Made by a program: the position numbers and the translations under genes
Shown here: in pieces, positions 56,801-61,980 of the stretch
Layout of the letters: every line of letters starts with the position of its first letter
Numbering within the stretch: the first letter of the stretch is position 1
DNA from: Caulobacteraceae bacterium
Lineage (GTDB): Bacteria > Pseudomonadota > Alphaproteobacteria > Caulobacterales > Caulobacteraceae
Length of the DNA stretch: 61,980 nucleotides
Direction: 5' to 3'
Assembly: GCA_025352085.1 (NCBI GenBank)
Contig: JANXUA010000112.1
Coordinates: 1 to 61,980 of the forward strand
The notes under the pieces: model-generated
Seen by the model: only the letters and a program-made list of their open reading frames with translations
Database searches by the model: none
Told to the model about the DNA's origin: nothing

Positions 56801-57186
56801 GAGTCCGTTCGAGAATTTGCTGACGCCCGCTCCGTCTCGCGCAAGAGAGCGCGATCCACCTCCCCCGTCCTGTGCGGGACCGCCGACGAGGAGCAAGGCG
56901 CATTTACGTTCGCTCCTCCCATGCAAGCGAAGCGCAGCGGGGGAGGTGGCGCGCGATGCCATCTTGCATCGCGTGACGGAGGGGGCGCAAAGCGATTCAA
57001 TTCATCCGCCTATTGTTCCGGGCGCCCAAATCCCGGGCGTTGCGGCGCGCGGGCGCCAAATCGGCGGGCGCCGCGACGGAATTTCAAGCCGTCGGGCGTT
57101 TTACCGTCATCGTTCGACGAATCGGCCCGCACCCTGGCCCTCGCGGCCTGATCACGAACGCCGCCCTGCCACGAGGAGCGTCAGTC
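56801..57186. other. Intergenic region containing repeat family B copy 2
   Basis: 386 bases. Positions 56824-56987 are repeat family B. The remainder (56988-57186) carries no gene, tRNA or hairpin I can support, apart from the GAGGAG ribosome-binding site for the small gene that follows. Confidence 0.5.
56824..56987. repeat. Intergenic repeat family B, copy 2 (inner part inverted)
   Basis: 164 bases with termini CGCCCGCTCCGTC / GACGGAGGGGGCG like copy 1 (40241-40394), but the inner CTCCTCCCATGCAAGCGAAG segment is the reverse complement of the matching part of copy 1. Lies between the DUF1295 gene and the small gene at 57187. Confidence 0.75.
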
Positions 57187-57315
57187 ATGACCACGGTGCC
57201 CACGCACGAAGTCGCCCGCAAGGCCCCTTTGATGGATCGCCTGTTTCTGAGCGGGTGCACGCTGGCCTATATCGCTCTGATGGCGGCGGTGGCCTACGCC
57301 CTGCATCTGGGGTGA
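57187..57315 (+). CDS. Small single-pass membrane protein (42 residues)
   Basis: Short polar N-terminus (MTTVPTHEVARKAPLMDRLF) and one helix (LSGCTLAYIALMAAVAYALHLG) with a cysteine near its start. GAGGAG lies nine bases before ATG 57187. Precedes the ECF sigma factor operon by 149 bases. A longer frame from 57013 is open, but its first part looks like non-coding sequence; the short form with a ribosome-binding site is preferred. No function known. Confidence 0.5.
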   Translation: MTTVPTHEVARKAPLMDRLFLSGCTLAYIALMAAVAYALHLG

Positions 57316-57464
57316 CATCACCGTTTCGGCGAGGTTCGCCGTAAGCTTGGCGACGGAATTTCGTTCAGCCCGCGTTAAACCGGCGCGTGGGAACGATTGA
57401 CCGGACGCCTTTTGTCATTCGGTCCAATCCATGGACGGAGCATGACAGGTGAGCGGGGTGATGT

Positions 57465-58022
57465 GTGAGGCAGCCGGTCGCCGATCCGGACGACGCGCTC
57501 GTCCTCATGGCCGGACGCGGCGATCCGCGGGCCATTCGCGCCCTCGTGGCCGCGAAGCTGCCGCGGCTTCTGGCCTTGGCGCGGCGGATGCTGGGCGACT
57601 CGCCCGAAGCCGAGGATGTCGCGCAGGAAACCTTCATCAAAGCCTGGCGGTTCGCGCCCCGCTGGCGACCGGGAGCGGCGAAGTTCGACACCTGGCTGCA
57701 CCGCGTGGCGCTCAATCTCTGCTACGATCGCCTGCGACGACGCGCGCGAATGAGCGCCGGACCACCCCCCGATCAGGTGGACGAGGGTCCGGCGCCCGAC
57801 CGCAATCTGCACGCGGTGGATGTCGGTCGACGGGTCGACGGCGCCCTGGCGGCCCTGCCGGATCGACAGAGAGAGGCCATTGTTCTTTGCCATTATCAGG
57901 ATCTCGGGAATATCGAAGCGGCCGATCTGATGGGGGTGAGCGTCGAGGCGCTCGAGAGCCTGCTGTCGCGTGGTCGCCGAGCCTTGCGGACCGCATTGGC
58001 GGATATGGCGGCGGGGGGATGA
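57465..58022 (+). CDS. ECF-family RNA polymerase sigma factor
   Basis: 185 residues. Region 2 includes DSPEAEDVAQETFIKAWRF (core RNAP contact and -10 recognition) and region 4 ALPDRQREAIVLCHYQDLGNIEAADLMGVSVEALESLLSRGRRALR (-35 recognition helix). GTG start at 57465. It directs RNA polymerase to a small regulon. The next genes encode a membrane-anchored partner and a periplasmic protein, so control by an anti-sigma/sensor pair is likely. Confidence 0.92.
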   Translation: MRQPVADPDDALVLMAGRGDPRAIRALVAAKLPRLLALARRMLGDSPEAEDVAQETFIKAWRFAPRWRPGAAKFDTWLHRVALNLCYDRLRRRARMSAGPPPDQVDEGPAPDRNLHAVDVGRRVDGALAALPDRQREAIVLCHYQDLGNIEAADLMGVSVEALESLLSRGRRALRTALADMAAGG

Positions 58023-58026
58023 AAGC

Positions 58027-58482
58027 ATGCGGATTATGACCATGGACCTGAAACGATTTGCGGCCTTGGCCGACGCCTACGGCGGCGACCTGGGCCGTTG
58101 GCCGGCGGCGGAGCGTGACGCGGCGCGCCAGTTCGCCGACCTCAACAAGGACCAGACGGACCGCGCGCTCGCCGGCGCGACCGGGCTTGACGCCCTTCTG
58201 TCCGAATCGGTCGTTCCGCCCCCCGGCTTCGCGCTTCGCGAACGGGTCATTCTGGCGGCGCCAAAAACGTCAACCCTGTCGCCGGCGCTCCGCCGCGCGT
58301 GGCGTTGGCTGGTCGGCGCCGGAATCGGCGGCGTGCTGGCGACCGCCTGCGCCGCCGGACTGGCGACCGGCATCGCGGTCGCGCCCACCGCCCTGGCGCA
58401 AGCGCGCTGGATCAATGACGGCGACCCCGCCAATGAGGCGGCCCGGTTCCTGCGCGAACCGGCCGACTTATCGGAGGGATGA
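58027..58482 (+). CDS. Probable membrane-bound anti-sigma factor / ECF partner
   Basis: 151 residues from ATG 58027, four bases after the ECF sigma stop. N-terminal cytoplasmic portion MTMDLKRFAALADAYGGDLGRWPAAERDAA, an acidic-aromatic motif common in alphaproteobacterial proteins encoded next to ECF genes, one membrane helix (LVGAGIGGVLATACAAGLATGIAVA) and a short periplasmic tail. No zinc (ZAS) motif. Role as anti-sigma is inferred from position and layout, not from a recognised domain. Its stop overlaps the next ATG. Confidence 0.72.
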   Translation: MRIMTMDLKRFAALADAYGGDLGRWPAAERDAARQFADLNKDQTDRALAGATGLDALLSESVVPPPGFALRERVILAAPKTSTLSPALRRAWRWLVGAGIGGVLATACAAGLATGIAVAPTALAQARWINDGDPANEAARFLREPADLSEG

Positions 58483-58952
58483 TGCCCCGCGCCCCGGTCA
58501 TCGCGCTGATCGCCTCGGTCGCGCTCAACCTCTTTCTGATCGCCGCCGTCGGTGTGGTGATGTTTCTGGGCGCCGGACCCGGTCGGCGGATTCAGCAGCC
58601 GGTGCTGCGCCACGCGGCTCAGAGCCTGAACCCCGCCGACCGGGCCGCCTTCCTCACTATGCTGCGGACGCAGGGCCGCGCCGCCAAGCCCTCCAACCAA
58701 CGCGCCCGCGCGCTTCGCCTGGAGGGCTGGGGCTCCCTGGGAGACCCGACCTTTGATCCGACCGCCGCCAAGGCCAAACTCGCCGAGGCCCGCAACCTCA
58801 ATCTCGCCACGCGAAGCGCGGTCGAGGATGCTGTCGTCGACTTTGCCGCGAGTCTACCTCCCTCGGAACGCGTCGCCCTGGGCAAGGCCCTGCGCGCGAC
58901 CACCCTGCAGAACAACGGCCTGCCGGTCGCCAAGCCGGCGGGGAAACCGTAA
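58479..58952 (+). CDS. Periplasmic sensor-like protein (CnrX/Spy/heavy-metal-resistance type)
   Basis: 157 residues (ATG 58479 or 58482, the latter better spaced from GGAGGG). N-terminal signal anchor (VIALIASVALNLFLIAAVGVVMFLG), then a helical periplasmic domain with alternating basic residues (RHAAQSLNPADRAAFLTMLRTQGR). This is the layout of periplasmic metal-resistance proteins that sense metals for ECF systems such as CnrYXH; no histidine-rich motif is obvious, so the ligand is open. The third gene of the sigma-partner-sensor operon. Confidence 0.7.
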   Translation: MMPRAPVIALIASVALNLFLIAAVGVVMFLGAGPGRRIQQPVLRHAAQSLNPADRAAFLTMLRTQGRAAKPSNQRARALRLEGWGSLGDPTFDPTAAKAKLAEARNLNLATRSAVEDAVVDFAASLPPSERVALGKALRATTLQNNGLPVAKPAGKP

Positions 58953-58968
58953 GTTCCAAACTCAATCA

Positions 58969-59117
58969 CCCCCCAATTCCGTCATAGCCGGGCGTAAGTC
59001 CCGGCTACCCATTCGGCGAGCGGGTGGGGGTGGCCGTGCGCGCACACGGCCATGGCGAGGCATCGCCCAATGGATCGGCGGGACTGACGCCCGCCGATGA
59101 CGGTAGAAAGGGGGGTA
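58969..59117. repeat. Intergenic repeat family C, copy 2
   Basis: 149 bases starting CCCCAATTCCGTCATAGCCGG and ending GATGACGGTAGAAAGGGGGG. Shares the core ATTCGGCGAGCGGGTGGGGGTGG and CCGCCGATGACGG with copy 1. Lies between the convergent ECF operon and aminopeptidase N. Confidence 0.72.
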
Positions 59118-59175
59118 GTGGCGGCGAAATCCGCGCCGATCGGGTCCGATCCTCAAGCCGTGACCGGCCCCTCCA

Positions 59176-61767
59176 CTATCCCAGCGCCTTGCCCGCCAAC
59201 TCCAGCACATTCTTCGACAGTCCGGTCGTTGCGGCGATGCGCTCGAGCTGGGCGCGCATCAGGGCGCCGAGCTGCGGCGTATAGCGGGCCCAGCCGCCGA
59301 GGGGTTCGAGCAGGCGCGCCGCGGTCATCGGGTTGAACCCGTCGGTGATCAGAATCTGATCGGCGAGGAAGCGGTAACCGGCGCCGCTCGCATCATGGAA
59401 CCGGTCGGGATTGAAGCTCGCGAACACGCCGACCAGACTGCGCAGACGGTTGGGATTGCGCGGATCGAAGGCCGGATGGACGGTCAGACCCAGCACCCGC
59501 CCCAGCGCGCCCTCGGCCGGATCGCGCGCCTGAACGGCGAACCATTTGTCGATCACCAGCGGCTCGTCGCGCCATTTCTCGTAAAAGCCGGCCAGAGCGG
59601 TCTCGAAATCCTCGCCGCCCAGCAGCATCAGGGCGTTCAGGCCGCCCATGGCGTCGGTCATGTTGGCGGCGGCCTGAAAGTGGCCGAGCGCCCGCGCGCG
59701 ATTGAGCGGATGAGGGTCGGCGGCCAGCAGGTCGAGGGCGGCGTTGCGCAGGGCGCGGCGTCCGGCGGCGGCGGCGGCGGGCGAAAACTCGCCGGCCTCC
59801 TGCAGGCCGCCGTGCAGGCGTCGCAGAGCATCGCCCAGATGCAGCGACATGCGATGGCGAAGGGCCTCGCGCGCCATGTGAAGCGCGGCCGGATCGGCCG
59901 GCGCCATGGCCAGGGCGAGATCGGGCTCGGACGGCAGAGCGAGCAACAGCGCCTTGAACGCCGGCTCGGCGGCCTGATCGGCCAGGGCCCGGCCCATGGC
60001 TTCGGCGAACCGCTCTTCGCCGACGTCGTCGGGGGCCCCCGCCGCGCGAGTGAGGATCAGGCCCTGGGCCAGGGTCTGGCCGGCCTCCCAGCGATTGAAG
60101 AGATCCGGGTCGGCGGCGAGGCGAACATAGGCGTCGCGATCCGGGGCGTTGGTGGTCAAGGTCACCGGCGCGGAGAACCCGCGCAGGGCCGACAGCACCG
60201 GGCGCGATGCAATACCGTCCAGGCGCACATGCCGCGTCCCGCCCTCGAGCACGATCACCTCGGCGTCCCGCAGGCTCTCGCCGTCCTCGTCGAGCAGGCC
60301 GAGCGCCACCGGGATCGGCACCGCGGTCTTGGTCGGCTGTCCCGGCGTCGGCGCCGTGGTTTGGCTGAGGGTCAGATCCAGCGCCTGGGCCGCCTCGTCA
60401 TAGCTGGCGTCGATATGCACCGCCGGCGTGCCGGCCTGTTCGTACCAGGTGAAGAACCCGGTCAGATCGCGCCCGGACGCCTGCGCGAAACAGGCGATGA
60501 AGGCCTCCACCGTCGTCGCCTGCCCGTCCCAGCGGTCGAAATACAGGTCCATGCCGGCGCGGAAGGCAGTATCGCCGATGATCATCTTCAGCATACGGAT
60601 GATCTCGGCGCCCTTCTCATAGATGGTCGCGGTGTAGAAATTGTCGATCTTCAGATAGCTGGCCGGTCGCACCGAATGGGCCATCGGGCCGGCGTCTTCG
60701 GAAAACTGCCGGGCGCGCAGGGTCCTGACCTCCTTGATCCGCTGTACCGCGTGGCCGCGCTGGTCGGCGGAAAAGCTCTGGTCGCGGAACACCGTCAGGC
60801 CTTCCTTCAGGCACAGCTGGAACCAGTCGCGGCAGGTGATGCGATTGCCGGTCCAGTTGTGGAAATATTCGTGCGCCACCACCCCTTCGATCCGCTCGTA
60901 GTCGAAGTCGGTCGCCGTCGCCGGATCGGCCAGCAGCAGCGTGGAGTTGAAGATGTTGAGGCCCTTGTTCTCCATCGCCCCGAAATTGAAGTCGCGCACG
61001 GCGACGATCATGAACAGGTCCAGATCGTATTCCCGCCCGAACGCCGTCTCGTCCCAGGCCATCGATCGCTTGAGGCTATCCATCGCGTAGGCGGCGCGCG
61101 GGGCCATGCCCGGATCGACGAAGATGCGCAGCGCCACCGCGCGTCCGCTCATGGTGGTGAAGGAATCCTCCAGCACGTCCAGTTCGCCCGCCACCAGGGC
61201 GAACAGATAGCAGGGCTTGGGAAAGGGGTCTTCCCATTCGGCGAAATGCCGCCCGCCGGCCAGCCCGCCGGCCGCGATCAGATTGCCGTTGGACAAGAGG
61301 TGCGCGAAGGCCGCGCCCGCTTCGACGCGCACGGTAAAGCGCGCCAGGACATCGGGCCGGTCGAAATACCAGGTGATCTTGCGAAAGCCCTCGGCCTCGC
61401 ACTGGGTGCAGAAGCGCCCGCCGGACATGTAGAGCCCATCCAGAGTCGTGTTGGCGTCCGGATCGATCTCGACCTCGGTTTCCAACACGAAGGCGTCGGG
61501 CGCGTCGGGAACCGTCAGGCTCTCGTCGTCGATCGCATAGTCGGCGGGGCTAAGCGGGCGGCCGTCGATGGCGACGCTGATCGATTTCAGCCGCTCGCCG
61601 TTGAGGCGCAGCGGCTGCGCGTGCTCGCCGTTGCGCCGGATCGTCAGCCGCGCCTTTACCCGCGTGGCGGCGGGCGCCAGATTGAATTCGAGCCGGACCT
61701 CGTCGATCAGGAATTCGGGCGGAGTATAGTCGGCGAGGCGGACGGGAGCGGGAGTTTCGGTGCGCAT
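59176..61767 (-). CDS. pepN: Aminopeptidase N (M1 family)
   Basis: 863 residues, cytoplasmic (no signal peptide). GAMEN exopeptidase motif at 263-267 and zinc-binding HEYFHNWTGN with H299, E300, H303 and the distal E322 in KEGLTVFRDQ, exactly as in M1 enzymes. N-terminal beta domain, catalytic thermolysin-like domain, and a C-terminal helical domain (LDLTLSQTTAPTPGQPTK onwards) match E. coli-type PepN. Releases neutral and basic residues from peptides. The stop lies just past repeat family C copy 2, and copy 3 lies upstream of the start. Confidence 0.96.
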   Translation of the reverse strand: MRTETPAPVRLADYTPPEFLIDEVRLEFNLAPAATRVKARLTIRRNGEHAQPLRLNGERLKSISVAIDGRPLSPADYAIDDESLTVPDAPDAFVLETEVEIDPDANTTLDGLYMSGGRFCTQCEAEGFRKITWYFDRPDVLARFTVRVEAGAAFAHLLSNGNLIAAGGLAGGRHFAEWEDPFPKPCYLFALVAGELDVLEDSFTTMSGRAVALRIFVDPGMAPRAAYAMDSLKRSMAWDETAFGREYDLDLFMIVAVRDFNFGAMENKGLNIFNSTLLLADPATATDFDYERIEGVVAHEYFHNWTGNRITCRDWFQLCLKEGLTVFRDQSFSADQRGHAVQRIKEVRTLRARQFSEDAGPMAHSVRPASYLKIDNFYTATIYEKGAEIIRMLKMIIGDTAFRAGMDLYFDRWDGQATTVEAFIACFAQASGRDLTGFFTWYEQAGTPAVHIDASYDEAAQALDLTLSQTTAPTPGQPTKTAVPIPVALGLLDEDGESLRDAEVIVLEGGTRHVRLDGIASRPVLSALRGFSAPVTLTTNAPDRDAYVRLAADPDLFNRWEAGQTLAQGLILTRAAGAPDDVGEERFAEAMGRALADQAAEPAFKALLLALPSEPDLALAMAPADPAALHMAREALRHRMSLHLGDALRRLHGGLQEAGEFSPAAAAAGRRALRNAALDLLAADPHPLNRARALGHFQAAANMTDAMGGLNALMLLGGEDFETALAGFYEKWRDEPLVIDKWFAVQARDPAEGALGRVLGLTVHPAFDPRNPNRLRSLVGVFASFNPDRFHDASGAGYRFLADQILITDGFNPMTAARLLEPLGGWARYTPQLGALMRAQLERIAATTGLSKNVLELAGKALG

Positions 61768-61860
61768 GCCGCCCGTTTAGCGCCACGCGGCGGGCGGGGC
61801 TAGGGCGGACCAGCCGGCATCGCTCTTCTCAGTGCGATTGAGAGACCCTGATTTCCGCCT

Positions 61861-61980
61861 ACCCCTCCGTCATCGCCGGGCGGAAGTCCCGGCAATCCAT
61901 TGTGCGAGGCCCCTCCATGGTCGTGCGCGCGCACCAGCACACCCACCCGCTCGCCCAATGGATGGCCGACACTGACGGTC
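61861..61980. repeat. Intergenic repeat family C, copy 3 (truncated, inverted)
   Basis: Only part is in the window. The segment CCCACCCGCTCGCCCAATGG and the final GATGGCCGACACTGACGGTC are the reverse complement of the first half of copy 1, so this copy runs the other way. It lies upstream of aminopeptidase N and probably continues past the window end. Confidence 0.75.

Noticed and set aside
57389-57416. ECF-type promoter upstream of the sigma gene (GGAAC ... TGTC)
   Set aside because: The spacer is 19 bases, longer than the usual 16-17, and the -10 element is weak; not enough to call.
59395-61803. Long open frame (about 800 codons) antisense to pepN
   Set aside because: High-GC coding DNA gives long antisense frames; no recognisable motifs, while the opposite strand has complete M1 motifs.

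Overview
The window is high-GC, gene-dense bacterial chromosome. The ftsW-murG / murC-murB cell-division block, a hut pathway that runs through formylglutamate, a PEP-CTERM-like protein, abundant ATGA-type start/stop overlaps and palindromic intergenic repeats point to an alphaproteobacterium, most likely of the Caulobacterales (inferred from gene content and order; no 16S is present). No tRNA, rRNA, CRISPR array or transposase was found.

Layout. 1-1314: end of ftsW, then murG. 1332-6194: a minus-strand block (arsR, arsC, aquaporin, cydA, cydB, a DUF2474 peptide, plus a membrane-anchored protein) that splits the murein cluster; cydA carries an in-frame amber codon. 6460-8804: murC-murB, after which the division cluster stops (no ddl, ftsQ, ftsA or ftsZ follows). 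8839-9879: a secreted Sel1-like repeat protein. 10050-15504: a tripartite RND efflux system. 15626-16150: a PEP-CTERM-like protein flanked by hairpin repeats. 16353-23784: complete histidine utilisation, with hutCF divergent from hutIHGU around a perfect palindromic operator. 23924-29000: a small membrane protein, a LysE exporter, an M16 peptidase and a CoA transferase. 29031-33222: a translationally coupled MoxR / DUF58 / SpoIIM-like / RDD operon in which the DUF58 gene is frameshifted. 33455-35103: a HiPIP iron-sulfur protein followed 32 bases later by a cytochrome c-porin fusion resembling Cyc2. 35269-42448: bacterial alpha-2-macroglobulin with its PbpC partner. 42616-46322: luciferase-like flavin enzyme, MATE transporter, GST-like protein. 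46330-50462: a four-gene minus-strand operon (membrane protein, MHS transporter, prolyl-iminopeptidase-like hydrolase, DUF2817 metallopeptidase). 50627-55829: OmpR-type regulator, histidine kinase and glnE. 56006-58952: DUF1295 membrane enzyme, a 42-residue membrane peptide, and an ECF sigma / membrane partner / periplasmic sensor operon. 59176-61767: aminopeptidase N.

Three families of about 120-165 base palindromic repeats (called A, B and C here) fill many intergenic gaps, occur in both orientations, and sit inside otherwise tight gene pairs (kinase/regulator, A2M/pbpC). The most interesting functional candidate is the HiPIP + cytochrome-porin pair, which has the parts of a minimal outer-membrane electron conduit. 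The cydA amber codon and the DUF58 frameshift are either real gene decay or sequencing errors and should be checked against reads.
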